Shown here piece by piece: positions 17,065 through 24,710 of a stretch of DNA of 25,845 nt. The position numbers were made by a program, and so were the translations under genes. The notes under the pieces are model-generated. The model saw nothing but the letters and a program-made list of their open reading frames with translations. It was not told the origin of the DNA and did not search any database. The first letter of the stretch is position 1; each line of letters opens with the position of its first letter. This DNA comes from an uncultured Prevotella sp. (GTDB lineage: Bacteria; Bacteroidota; Bacteroidia; Bacteroidales; Bacteroidaceae). The stretch covers positions 1 to 25,845 of the forward strand of contig CAKPTK010000017.1 in NCBI GenBank assembly GCA_934190685.1, in the 5' to 3' direction.

Positions 17065-18300
17065 TCACCCCTCGCTGAGCAGCCGCCGGCTCATATAGCG
17101 CACGGGATACCAAACAGCCAGCCAACTGACCGCCACCACCGTGACAAAAATCACCGCCACATCCGTATAATGGACGCTCACGGGATAGGCGTCGACTACA
17201 AACGAACCAGCACTGTCTCCGAGCGCTACGATGCCGTATTCCTGTTGCAGCCAACAAAGCAGCAAGCCGATACCGATGCCTATGATTGCACCGATGACGG
17301 AAATCATTCTACCCTCAAAAAGGAATATATGGGTGATTTGCTTGTCGGTAGCGCCAAGATTGCGCAGGGTCACCACGTCGTTTCGTTTGTCGATGATAAG
17401 CATGGAGAGAGAACCGATGATGTTGAAACAAGCCACCACCAATATAAAGGTAAGGAAGATATAGGCGATAAACTTCTCAATATTCATGATGTTGAATGTT
17501 TCCGCCTGTTGCTCATACCTGTCCTTGACAAGGTATTTTTGCCCGCAGATTTTCTGCATCTCCTTTTTCACGGTTTCCAAGTCACTGCCCGGTTTCAGCC
17601 GTAGCTCCAACGAGGTGAGCTGCCCCTCCCGATGGAAAAGACGGCGGGCAAAAGCGATGGGGGACAGGATATAGCCCTTGTCGTATTTGGTCTGCTTCAC
17701 TTGGAACACCACACCCGGCGAAAGCAGGGAGTCAACCACAAAGCCGCTCGTCGGGTCACTCATGTCCAACTGGCCTTCCCGCTGCGGGGCAAAGATTTTC
17801 AAGTATCCATCCCAACGTGCTCCCGTTCCCAGGATTTGGGCAAGACGGATGCCGATGACGCCAAATTCAAGGTCTGCGGCATGCAGGTCGAAAGCGCCGT
17901 CACCCACCAAAATGTCGTTGATATGAGTAAGTTGCTCAAAATTGTCATCCACACCCTTGACGGTCACCATCGCTTGCTTGTCGCCGTAAATGGCGAGTGC
18001 CTGGTCTTCCACACACTCGGTCGCCACATCCACCTGCGGCATTCGCCGGATTTGCGTGAGCAACGGGTCGTTGGCGACGCTGGCTTTGCCTTGCGCCGGC
18101 ACCACCTCGAGCTGTGGATCAAACTGGGTGAAAAACGAAGCCACCAAATCCTGGAAACCATTGAACACGCTGAGCACGATGACCAACGCCATCGTAGCCA
18201 CGGCAATGCCCATCATCGAGATGAAACTGATGATGTTGATGGCGTGCGTGCTCTTCTTGGAGAACAGGTAGCGACGGGATACGAAAAGGGGGAAATTCAT
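17065..18300 (-). CDS. LolC/LolE-type lipoprotein-release ABC transporter permease (FtsX/MacB family)
   Basis: This is a 411-residue inner-membrane protein. It has one TM segment near the N-terminus (about 21-45), a large periplasmic domain (about 46-275, MacB-PCD type) and three C-terminal TM segments (about 279-302, 330-352, 379-399), the four-TM layout of LolC/E and FtsX-like permeases. The cytoplasmic loop LIIDKRNDVVTLRNLGATDK (301-320) is the characteristic segment next to the ATPase contact. LolCDE extracts mature lipoproteins from the inner membrane for delivery to the outer membrane, which suits a genome rich in surface lipoproteins. No LolD ATPase is adjacent, so the partner must be encoded elsewhere. 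The ATG overlaps the rbfA stop in ATGA, implying translational coupling. Whether it is LolC, LolE or a fused LolF-like form cannot be decided here. Confidence 0.9.
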   Translation of the reverse strand: MNFPLFVSRRYLFSKKSTHAINIISFISMMGIAVATMALVIVLSVFNGFQDLVASFFTQFDPQLEVVPAQGKASVANDPLLTQIRRMPQVDVATECVEDQALAIYGDKQAMVTVKGVDDNFEQLTHINDILVGDGAFDLHAADLEFGVIGIRLAQILGTGARWDGYLKIFAPQREGQLDMSDPTSGFVVDSLLSPGVVFQVKQTKYDKGYILSPIAFARRLFHREGQLTSLELRLKPGSDLETVKKEMQKICGQKYLVKDRYEQQAETFNIMNIEKFIAYIFLTFILVVACFNIIGSLSMLIIDKRNDVVTLRNLGATDKQITHIFLFEGRMISVIGAIIGIGIGLLLCWLQQEYGIVALGDSAGSFVVDAYPVSVHYTDVAVIFVTVVAVSWLAVWYPVRYMSRRLLSEG

Positions 18301-18632
18301 TTCTTCAGCAGTTCGTCGATATGTTCGATATAGTCGAGAGAATCGTCAATGAAGAATCTGAGTTCGGGAATGATGCGCAACTGATTGCGAACACGCGTGC
18401 CGAGGTCATAGCGGATCGTCTTCTCGTTGGCATTGATATTCTTCAATATCTCTTCTCCTTTTTCCGAAGGGAACACGCTGAGATAGGCGGTACAGATGCT
18501 CAAGTCCGGGCTGATTTTCACACGGGTTACTGAGACCATCACACCATGCATGGCGCGGGTCTGGCTTTGGAAAATGAGGCTGAGTTCCTTTTGAAGGAGT
18601 CTGGATATTCGATTTTGTCTTGTTTCTTGCAT
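18297..18632 (-). CDS. rbfA: 30S ribosome-binding factor RbfA
   Basis: This is a 111-residue protein starting MQETRQNRISRLLQKELS, the standard RbfA opening. It continues with VMVSVTRVKISPDLSICTAY, and ends in the conserved helix and strand region IRYDLGTRVRNQLRIIPEL and FFIDDSLDYIEHIDELL. RbfA is a small KH-fold protein needed for late 16S rRNA processing, 30S maturation and cold adaptation. The frame stays open to an in-frame upstream codon at 18668, but I chose the ATG at 18630-18632: the predicted promoter box (18657-18664) would otherwise lie inside the gene, and homologues start at this point. Its TGA overlaps the ATG of the permease gene by four bases. Ribosome assembly and lipoprotein export are thus physically linked, an arrangement I recall as common in Bacteroidetes. 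Confidence 0.95.
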   Translation of the reverse strand: MQETRQNRISRLLQKELSLIFQSQTRAMHGVMVSVTRVKISPDLSICTAYLSVFPSEKGEEILKNINANEKTIRYDLGTRVRNQLRIIPELRFFIDDSLDYIEHIDELLKK

Positions 18633-18656
18633 TCTTTTAATATTATATAATGTATG

Positions 18657-18664
18657 CAAAGGTA
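18657..18664 (-). promoter_or_regulatory. rbfA: -7 promoter box for rbfA and the permease gene
   Basis: Read on the minus strand the site is TACCTTTG followed by CA, a perfect TAnnTTTG element 24 bp ahead of the rbfA ATG. The -33 position holds only a weak match (CTTGG near 18684-18688). The resulting leader would be about 20 nt. Confidence 0.6.
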
Positions 18665-18736
18665 GCAAGTTTTGGGGATAACGCCAAGAAAAGCCGAGTT
18701 TTTCTCCTTTTCTTGCAATTTGTTCGGGATTATTGG

Positions 18737-18744
18737 TAACTTTG
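18737..18744 (+). promoter_or_regulatory. -7 promoter box for the sulfatase-maturase gene
   Basis: TAACTTTG is a perfect TAnnTTTG element 21 bp before the ATG at 18766. CTTG at 18712-18715 lies 21 bp upstream as an imperfect -33 box. It faces away from the rbfA promoter, so the 133-bp gap carries two divergent promoters. The leader would be only about 15-18 nt, with no Shine-Dalgarno sequence. Confidence 0.6.
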
Positions 18745-18765
18745 TCTTCCCAAAATCAAACATTC

Positions 18766-19962
18766 ATGAACACCAAGCGCACAATTTCGCCTTTCGCCCA
18801 TCCACTCTACGTGATGCTCAAACCTGCCGGCGCCGCCTGCAACCTGCATTGCGACTACTGTTATTATTTGGAGAAAAACAGGCTGTACAACAATACCCCG
18901 CACAACATGGATGACCAGACCCTGGAACTGTTCACCCGAAGCTATATCTCGGCACAAATCCAGCAGGATGTGCTCTTCACCTGGCATGGCGGCGAGCCGC
19001 TCTTGCGCCCCATCTCGTTCTATGAGCACGCGCTCCAACTGCAACGGAAATATGCCGGGAACCACCAGATTGACAATTGCATCCAGACAAACGGAACGCT
19101 CATCACAGATGAATGGGCACAGTTCTTCCACGACAATGGATTTTTAGTGGGTGTGTCCATCGACGGACCGCAAGCCGTTCATGACCAGTTCCGCAAGGAC
19201 AACAACGGCAAGGGTTCGTTTGAACGGGTGCTGAAAGGCATAGAATGCCTCAACAAGCACGAGGTGATGTGGAACGCCATGGCGGTGGTCAACAGTCAGA
19301 ATGTAGAGCATCCGGTGGAGTTCTACCGCTTTTTCAAATCCATCGGCTGCCATTATCTGCAGTTTACGCCCATTGTGGAACGCACCATCAACGGCCGGCT
19401 CGCCAACATCAACGACAATCCCGAAGACTGCCGGCTCACGGCGATGTCGGTCACGCCCGAACAATGGGGCAACTTCACTTGCGCCGTCTTCGACGAATGG
19501 AGGAAGCATGACATCGGCGAATATTTCGTGCAACTCTTTGACGCTACGCTCGCCAACTGGTGCGGGGTGGAGCCAGGCGTCTGTTCCTTGTCCCGCAACT
19601 GTGGCAATGCCCTGGCTCTGGAGCGTAATGGCGACCTGTATGCTTGCGACCACTTTGTCTTCCCTGAATACAAGTTGGGCAACATCCATCAGCAGCCGAT
19701 TGCAGCCATGGGATTCAGCGACATGCAAAACCGTTTCCGACACATGAAGGTCACCCTGCCCCAACAGTGCATGAAATGCTCCTGGCGCTTTGCCTGCCAC
19801 GGTGAATGTCCCAAAAACCGTTTCGCCACCACGTCCGACGGCGAGTATGGCCTCAACTATCTGTGTCAAGGCTATCGCCAATTCTTCGCCCATGTAGCCC
19901 CTTATATGGAACAGATGAAGGATGCCATTGCTGCAGGAGGCTCTGCCGCAGACATCATGTAG
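18766..19962 (+). CDS. Anaerobic sulfatase-maturating radical SAM enzyme (anSME)
   Basis: This 398-residue SPASM/radical SAM protein converts a Cys or Ser in the sulfatase active site to formylglycine in the cytoplasm without oxygen. The radical SAM cluster motif is C25-NLH-C29-DY-C32. It is followed by WHGGEPLL (73-80) for SAM binding and by QTNGTL and SIDGP. The C-terminal SPASM region holds the cysteines for two auxiliary [4Fe-4S] clusters: C266, C273, C279, C294, C335, C338, C344, C348 and C367, in CMKCSWRFACHGECPKNRF and nearby. Asp295 directly after C294 sits where the family has its proposed catalytic base. I start at ATG 18766 (MNTKRTISPF), since the in-frame upstream TTG at 18733 would overlap the promoter box. 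No sulfatase lies in the window, so it acts in trans. The Bacteroides thetaiotaomicron homologue has been called chuR. Confidence 0.93.
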   Translation: MNTKRTISPFAHPLYVMLKPAGAACNLHCDYCYYLEKNRLYNNTPHNMDDQTLELFTRSYISAQIQQDVLFTWHGGEPLLRPISFYEHALQLQRKYAGNHQIDNCIQTNGTLITDEWAQFFHDNGFLVGVSIDGPQAVHDQFRKDNNGKGSFERVLKGIECLNKHEVMWNAMAVVNSQNVEHPVEFYRFFKSIGCHYLQFTPIVERTINGRLANINDNPEDCRLTAMSVTPEQWGNFTCAVFDEWRKHDIGEYFVQLFDATLANWCGVEPGVCSLSRNCGNALALERNGDLYACDHFVFPEYKLGNIHQQPIAAMGFSDMQNRFRHMKVTLPQQCMKCSWRFACHGECPKNRFATTSDGEYGLNYLCQGYRQFFAHVAPYMEQMKDAIAAGGSAADIM

Positions 19963-20041
19963 AACCACCTGGACGGGACGCTATTTGACCCGCTTGGCAA
20001 AATATCCCGCCAAGAAACCGACTTATCTCTCAAAAAAATAG

Positions 20042-20049
20042 TACTTTTG
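20042..20049 (+). promoter_or_regulatory. metG: -7 promoter box for metG
   Basis: TACTTTTG, followed by C, matches TAnnTTTG perfectly and lies 28 bp ahead of the metG ATG. No TTTG occurs at the usual -33 distance. The 115-bp gap after the sulfatase-maturase stop shows only a 6-bp hairpin without a T tract, so metG may be transcribed both from this promoter and by read-through. Confidence 0.55.
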
Positions 20050-20077
20050 CAGTCAGATAATAAAAACAACAATATAA

Positions 20078-22123
20078 ATGGAACAGAAGAAATTCAAACG
20101 CACCACCGTGACGGCGGCTCTCCCCTATGCCAACGGTGGTGTCCATATCGGCCATTTGGCTGGTGTCTATGTGCCTGCCGACATCTATGTGCGCTATCTT
20201 CGTCTGAAGAAGCAGGACGTGATTTTCATCGGCGGCTCCGACGAGCACGGTGTGCCCATCACCATCCGTGCCAAGAAAGAGGGATGCACTCCACAGGACA
20301 TCGTGGACCGCTATCACAACATGATCAAGAAGAGCTTTGAGGAGTTCGGCATCAGTTTCGATATCTACAGCCGCACCACCTCGAAGATTCACAACAAGTT
20401 TGCCTCCGACTTCTTCAAGAAACTTTATGACGACGGCAAACTCATCGAGAAAACCAGCAAGCAGTATTATGACGAGGAGGCACATCAGTTCCTCGCCGAC
20501 CGCTATATCATGGGCGAATGTCCCCACTGCCACAACCCACATGCCTATGGCGACCAATGCGAAAAGTGCGGACAGGACCTTGACCCTACAGAGCTCATCA
20601 ATCCCCACAGCACCATCAGCGGCTCACAGCCTGTGCTCAAGGAGACCAAGAACTGGTATCTGCCTCTGAATGAATACCAGGAATGGTTGAAAGAATGGAT
20701 TTTGAAAGACCATAAAGAGTGGCGTCCCAATGTCTACGGACAGTGCAAGAGTTGGCTCGACATGGACCTCCAGCCCCGCGCCATGACCCGCGACCTCGAC
20801 TGGGGTATTCCAGTGCCTGTGGAAGGCGCCGACGGCAAGGTGCTCTACGTGTGGTTCGACGCTCCTATCGGCTATATCTCCAACACCAAGGAACTGCTGC
20901 CCGACTCTTGGGAGAAATGGTGGAAAGATCCAGAAACTCGCCTTGTCCACTTCATCGGCAAGGACAACATCGTCTTCCACTGCATCGTCTTCCCGACCAT
21001 GCTCAAGGCGCACGGCGACTATATCCTGCCCGACAATGTGCCTGCCAACGAGTTCCTGAACCTGGAGAACGACAAGATTTCCACTTCACGCAACTGGGCT
21101 GTATGGCTCCACGAATATCTCGTTGACTTCCCCGGCAAGCAGGATGTGCTGCGCTATGTGCTCACCGCCAACGCACCGGAGACCAAGGACAACAACTTCA
21201 CTTGGAAGGATTTCCAGGATCGCAACAACAATGAACTGGTGGCTGTCTACGGCAACTTTGTCAACCGTGCGCTCCAGCTCACCAAGAAATATTGGAACGG
21301 CGTGGTGCCTGCCTGCGGCGAACTGCAGGATGTGGACCGTCAAGCACTTGAGGAGTTCAAGGACGTGAAGAAGAAGGTGGAAGACCTGCTCGACATCTTC
21401 AAGTTCCGCGACGCACAGAAAGAGGCCATGAACCTCGCCCGTATCGGCAACAAATACATCACAGAATGCGAACCTTGGAAGGTTTGGAAGACAGACCCGA
21501 AGCGCGTGGAGACCATCCTCAACATCTCGCTTCAATTGGTCGCCAATCTTGCCATCGCCTTTGAACCATTCCTACCCTTCAGCAGCGACAAGCTCCGCAA
21601 GATGCTCAACATCAAGGAGTTCGACTGGAACCAACTTGGCTCCACCGACCTGCTTCAGCCCGGCCATCAGTTGGCAGAACCTTCACTGCTCTTCGAGAAG
21701 ATTGAAGACGACGCCATCAATGCCCAGCTCAAGAAACTGGAGGACACCAAGAAGGCCAACGAGGCTGCCAACTACAAGGCTGAGCCTGTCAAGGAGACTT
21801 GCAGCTTTGAGGATTTCGAAAAGCTCGACATCCGTGTCGGCCATATCAAGGATTGCCAAAAGGTGAAGAAATCGAAGAAACTGCTTCAATTCACCATCGA
21901 CGACGGCAGCGGAACCGACCGCACCATCCTCAGCGGCATCGCCGCCTACTATGAGCCAGAACAGCTCATCGGCAAGGATGTGCTCTTCGTTGCCAATTTC
22001 GCTCCTCGCAAGATGATGGGCATCGAGAGTCAAGGCATGATTCTCTCGGCTGTCAATTTCGACGGTTCGCTCAACGTCACCTCTGTTTTGGGCAACGTGA
22101 AGCCAGGAAGTCAAGTAGGATAA
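20078..22123 (+). CDS. metG: Methionyl-tRNA synthetase with C-terminal tRNA-binding domain
   Basis: This is a 681-residue cytoplasmic class I aminoacyl-tRNA synthetase charging initiator and elongator tRNA-Met. The HIGH motif is intact (VHIGH, 22-26). A zinc knuckle is present as CPHC (148-151) and CEKC (161-164). The KMSKS loop reads KISTS (333-337), a variant that keeps the catalytic lysine pattern and that I believe is normal in this phylum. The anticodon-binding helical domain follows. About residues 572-681 form an EMAPII/Trbp111-type OB-fold ([20 protein letters not shown]), which supports dimerisation and tRNA binding. The length agrees with long bacterial MetRS. The start [20 protein letters not shown] is the conserved N-terminus. 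It has its own predicted promoter and ends in a clear intrinsic terminator. Confidence 0.98.
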   Translation: MEQKKFKRTTVTAALPYANGGVHIGHLAGVYVPADIYVRYLRLKKQDVIFIGGSDEHGVPITIRAKKEGCTPQDIVDRYHNMIKKSFEEFGISFDIYSRTTSKIHNKFASDFFKKLYDDGKLIEKTSKQYYDEEAHQFLADRYIMGECPHCHNPHAYGDQCEKCGQDLDPTELINPHSTISGSQPVLKETKNWYLPLNEYQEWLKEWILKDHKEWRPNVYGQCKSWLDMDLQPRAMTRDLDWGIPVPVEGADGKVLYVWFDAPIGYISNTKELLPDSWEKWWKDPETRLVHFIGKDNIVFHCIVFPTMLKAHGDYILPDNVPANEFLNLENDKISTSRNWAVWLHEYLVDFPGKQDVLRYVLTANAPETKDNNFTWKDFQDRNNNELVAVYGNFVNRALQLTKKYWNGVVPACGELQDVDRQALEEFKDVKKKVEDLLDIFKFRDAQKEAMNLARIGNKYITECEPWKVWKTDPKRVETILNISLQLVANLAIAFEPFLPFSSDKLRKMLNIKEFDWNQLGSTDLLQPGHQLAEPSLLFEKIEDDAINAQLKKLEDTKKANEAANYKAEPVKETCSFEDFEKLDIRVGHIKDCQKVKKSKKLLQFTIDDGSGTDRTILSGIAAYYEPEQLIGKDVLFVANFAPRKMMGIESQGMILSAVNFDGSLNVTSVLGNVKPGSQVG

Positions 22124-22149
22124 TAAATTTTCACGATTATATTACGAAG

Positions 22150-22190
22150 GAGCGGAAGAACCATGCAGTTCTTCCGCTCTTTACTTTTTT
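22150..22190 (+). terminator. metG: Intrinsic terminator of metG
   Basis: GAGCGGAAGAAC (22150-22161) pairs perfectly with GTTCTTCCGCTC (22168-22179) around the 6-nt loop CATGCA, followed directly by TTTACTTTTTT. It begins 26 bp after the metG stop codon. Confidence 0.92.
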
Positions 22191-22303
22191 CAAGAGATTT
22201 TATTCTGATTTTATTTTACAAATCTTCCCAGCGATTTTCCAATGACCGATTCTGCAAAAGTCACCAAGGAGGTTGTTTGCAGAGAACAGGCGGACTAATG
22301 AAT

Positions 22304-22365
22304 TTTTCACCATGGTGAAAATTCCGTTAGTGGCACACTAACGCCTCGTTAATGGCACACTAACG
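22304..22365. repeat. Palindrome plus two 19-bp hairpin repeats (REP-like cluster)
   Basis: TTTTCACCATGGTGAAAA (22304-22321) is a perfect 18-bp palindrome. It is followed by CGTTAGTGGCACACTAACG (22325-22343), an 8-bp perfect hairpin with loop GCA, and by CGTTAATGGCACACTAACG (22347-22365), the same unit with one change that unpairs one position. The period is 22 bp. The compact set in a convergent intergenic gap resembles dispersed bacterial REP or MITE-type sequences, but copy number elsewhere cannot be seen from one window. Confidence 0.6.
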
Positions 22366-22482
22366 ATATGCAAGAGGGCGAGTAAGAATTATCAAGTATG
22401 AATTTATTTTACATAACATCCATAGCTTTTGGTTTTCTGACACGGCAAAAAACCATAAAATTCCCATGTAGGCTATGTAGGG

Positions 22483-22504
22483 TTTGTGTATGATTTGTGT
22501 ATGA
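22483..22504. repeat. Tandem duplication of an 11-mer
   Basis: TTTGTGTATGA occurs twice head to tail (22483-22493 and 22494-22504) in non-coding DNA. It may be simple slippage. Confidence 0.6.
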
Positions 22505-22596
22505 TAAATGCAGGAACATACATGGTTCTTACCATTTAAATATCAGAGAGTTACAAATATTTTTATGATAGAATGTATGATTTCTCTACAAAAACA

Positions 22597-22628
22597 CTCA
22601 TACGCGTACGCGCGTGCGCGCGTATGAG
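22597..22628 (-). terminator. Alternating CG/TA hairpin, probable terminator of the CFWC thioredoxin gene
   Basis: CTCATACGCG (22597-22606) pairs with CGCGTATGAG (22619-22628), and the centre allows partial further pairing. On the minus strand it lies about 11 nt after the stop of the thioredoxin gene and is followed by TGTTTTTG, so it fits an intrinsic terminator. Bases 22599-22626 alternate pyrimidine and purine without a break for 28 bp, a Z-DNA-prone pattern. Confidence 0.6.
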
Positions 22629-22639
22629 CAATAAATAGC

Positions 22640-23713
22640 TTACTTGTCCGAGAACACCTTGTCGAGATATTCATAGAAAGCAGGATCCTCCCCTACTACG
22701 ACCTTGGCAATCTTTCCCTGCGGATCGATGACTATCTTGGTGGGGAAACCTTGCACACCATAATCGTCTGCCACGTTTTGTGTTTCATTGCTTTGACGGA
22801 CATGTTTCCACGGCAATTGATGCTTCTCCACAGCAGCCTTCCAGCGCTCGTGTGTATCATTGCAATCAACACCGAGAACCTCGAATTTGCCGTTATATTT
22901 CTCATAATACTTCTTCATGTCAGGCATGCCCTTGATGCACCAAAAACACCAAGAACCCCAGAAGTCAAGAATCACGTATTTACCACGAAGCGAAGACAGC
23001 TTCAGAGGTTTGCCTTGAAGGTCGGGAAGCGTGAAATCGGGAGCGACAGTGCCCTCCACCACCTTCTTGGCGGCAGCCTCACGATGGGCTTGGTCTTCAA
23101 ACGCCTTCAAGACTGGCTTCCAAAATCCCGCCATTCTCCCGTCACGCACTGCCGGAGAGAAAAGGCTTACCGCTTTCTTGGCGTTTTCATAGTCCAGGCC
23201 TTCCACAAGCATCACGGCAGCCTCCTGATCGGGATGTGCCTTGATATAGGCAAGTACCTTGTCCGTGTAGACCTTTTTCAGGGAGTCTTGATTTTCCCGC
23301 GTAGCTCCTTTAAAAACATCGCCAACCTGGTTTTGCACATCACGCATCTCCTGGTAAATCTTGGAACCGCCCAATTTGTAGTCGTCCAATGTGCCGTTAA
23401 GCGTCAAATCCTCACCAGGCACAAGCACACAATAGGCCACCTTGGTATCGGTAGGGTCACCGGCAAGGATTTTCTTCAAATCCATGATGGCAAAAGTACC
23501 GGGATGTTCTGCTTTGACGGTAAACTCAAACTTGCCGTCTTTCACTGGGAAGGATCCCTTCTGACGAGGGCTGTCCAAATTCAAATCGATAAAATTGTAA
23601 AGCAAGGAGTCGCCCAGTCCGATGAGCTGACCGCTCACCTTGGTTTCCTTGGGTTGTGCACAGACAGAGAGTGTCACTGCCATGCACGTAAACAGGGTTG
23701 TCAGTTTTTTCAT
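22640..23713 (-). CDS. Secreted DUF4369/thioredoxin-family (TlpA/ResA-like) protein with CFWC active site
   Basis: This 357-residue protein has a Sec signal peptide (MKKLTTLFTCMAVTLSVCA). An N-terminal DUF4369-like beta domain (about 25-115), a helical linker (about 120-215) and a C-terminal AhpC/TSA-thioredoxin domain (about 220-357) follow. The redox site is WCFWC (Cys 256 and Cys 259) in DFWGSWCFWCIKGMP; the cis-Pro loop is GFPTKIVID (Pro 324). Such Bacteroidetes proteins are envelope thiol-disulfide oxidoreductases, probably reductive. Phe inside the CxxC pair is unusual for the family. I start at the ATG at 23711-23713; an in-frame GTG two codons upstream is less likely. It begins 15 bp after the broken ThuA/DsbD-like gene and is probably co-transcribed with it. 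Confidence 0.93.
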   Translation of the reverse strand: MKKLTTLFTCMAVTLSVCAQPKETKVSGQLIGLGDSLLYNFIDLNLDSPRQKGSFPVKDGKFEFTVKAEHPGTFAIMDLKKILAGDPTDTKVAYCVLVPGEDLTLNGTLDDYKLGGSKIYQEMRDVQNQVGDVFKGATRENQDSLKKVYTDKVLAYIKAHPDQEAAVMLVEGLDYENAKKAVSLFSPAVRDGRMAGFWKPVLKAFEDQAHREAAAKKVVEGTVAPDFTLPDLQGKPLKLSSLRGKYVILDFWGSWCFWCIKGMPDMKKYYEKYNGKFEVLGVDCNDTHERWKAAVEKHQLPWKHVRQSNETQNVADDYGVQGFPTKIVIDPQGKIAKVVVGEDPAFYEYLDKVFSDK

Positions 23714-23728
23714 TTTCACTTAACTTAT

Positions 23729-24710
23729 TTATAATTCCACTTTAATCGTTTTCGTCTTCGGCATCAGGCAGGCATGGTCGTCGCAAGCCTGATAGTTGAT
23801 ATCGCAGGTGATTGTTCCCCGATTACCCGTGAATTTCTGGCGGAGCACCACCTCGTTTTCATAGACAACGGAACCTTCCCGGTCAAACATTCTGCCATTG
23901 GGCTTTTGTAACTCGCCAACCAACTTAACGCCACCGTCAGTCTTGAATGTATAAGAGGTTTGGATATAGGGGTCCTTGTCAGAAACGACAGAATAGATGT
24001 GATAGCCCGGATGTATCTTGATGCGGATAATCAGTTCGTTCACATCCTGGTTCATCACGGTGGCGGAAGAGACAACTACAGGGTCACTCTTGGTCGTCTT
24101 GGCTTTTGACTGTCCTACCGCATTTTCGTCAATTTCATTGACTTTCAGCACACTATAGTCATTGCCCGGAGTATTGGTGGCAAAATCGTTGACCAGCCAA
24201 AGCCAACCACCGCTCTCGGTGAAGAATAGCTTGCGCTGATATTGATTATACCAGTCACGCCATTGTCTCGGGTTGTCATAGCGCAAGTCTGCCCACAGTC
24301 TCGCTTTCATCGGCAATCGTGATGACAGGACAGTCAAAGTTGTCCGGGAAATAGCGTGCCGCCACCATCTTGCTGAACTCACCGTTCTCCATCAGTGTAC
24401 GACGCTCTTCCAAAGGTTGGGGATCGCCATCAATGATTGTCACATCATAGTCATACGACATTTTATAGTTGTAATCCTTCCCCTGTACCGTCTTCACGGC
24501 CGTGAAATACTGTTCCAAGAAACGCTTCCAAGCAGCTGTGCACTCCTCAATGCTGCGTTGGTTGGCTGCACGGTCATAATTTCGCTCTCCGAAAGTCTCC
24601 ATGTTGGAGTGTCCTCCCACATAGAGTACACGAAGATTGGTCTTCTTGATGCTCGCCATTGTCATGCCGCACACCAACATTGCCAGACACATTGTCAATA
24701 GTCTTTTCAT
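23729..24710 (-). pseudogene. Broken gene: ThuA-like N-terminus and DsbD-alpha-like C-terminus in different frames
   Basis: The first part (24710 to a TGA at 24276) starts with signal peptide MKRLLTMCLAMLVCGMTMA. It reads through a ThuA/glutamine-amidotransferase-like region (LRVLYVGGHSNMETFG; YDVTIIDGDPQPLEERR; RYFPDNFDCPVITIADESET) and then stops after about 144 codons. The second part lies in the +1 frame and makes sense from about 24295 (ADLRYDNPRQWRDWYNQYQ; KLFFTESGGWLWLVN) to the stop at 23729. It ends in a DsbD N-terminal-like domain (LIIRIKIHPGYHIYS; CDINYQACDDHACLMP). I recall intact Bacteroidetes proteins with these two ends joined by several hundred residues, so an internal out-of-frame deletion is more likely than a simple one-base shift. 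No credible start exists for the second part. A sequencing or assembly error remains possible. Confidence 0.75.

Larger units (their letters stand above)
22124..22639. other. Long convergent intergenic region with repeats
   Basis: This 516-bp stretch lies between the 3' ends of metG and the minus-strand thioredoxin gene and has no credible gene. It contains the metG terminator, a perfect 18-bp palindrome, two related 19-bp hairpin repeats, a tandem 11-mer (22483-22504) and a GC-alternating hairpin at the right end. The rest (about 22191-22300 and 22366-22482) is A/T-rich with nothing I recognise. Confidence 0.75.

Noticed and set aside
18633..18668. Upstream in-frame extension of rbfA
   Set aside because: It would put the perfect TACCTTTG promoter box inside the gene and adds residues not typical of RbfA.
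18733..18765. Upstream TTG start for the sulfatase maturase
   Set aside because: It would overlap the TAACTTTG promoter box; the ATG at 18766 gives the usual N-terminus.
19144..19968. Minus-strand open frame (274 codons) antisense to the sulfatase maturase
   Set aside because: The plus strand holds all radical SAM and SPASM cysteines; the antisense frame has none of a real protein's signatures.
19993..20014. Hairpin CTTGGC/GCCAAG between the sulfatase maturase and metG as a terminator
   Set aside because: Only 6 bp with a 10-nt loop and no following T tract.
20078..22123. KISTS instead of KMSKS in MetRS as a sign of an inactive enzyme
   Set aside because: HIGH, zinc cysteines and the C-terminal OB-fold are intact, and KMSKS loops vary naturally; it is the only MetRS gene visible and looks functional.
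22325..22365. CRISPR-like repeat pair
   Set aside because: Only two units with a 3-bp gap; no spacers of usual length and no cas genes. A REP-like hairpin pair fits better.
23714..23719. GTG start two codons upstream for the CFWC thioredoxin
   Set aside because: The ATG at 23713 gives the cleaner signal peptide MKKLTTLF; GTG starts are less common and nothing supports it here.
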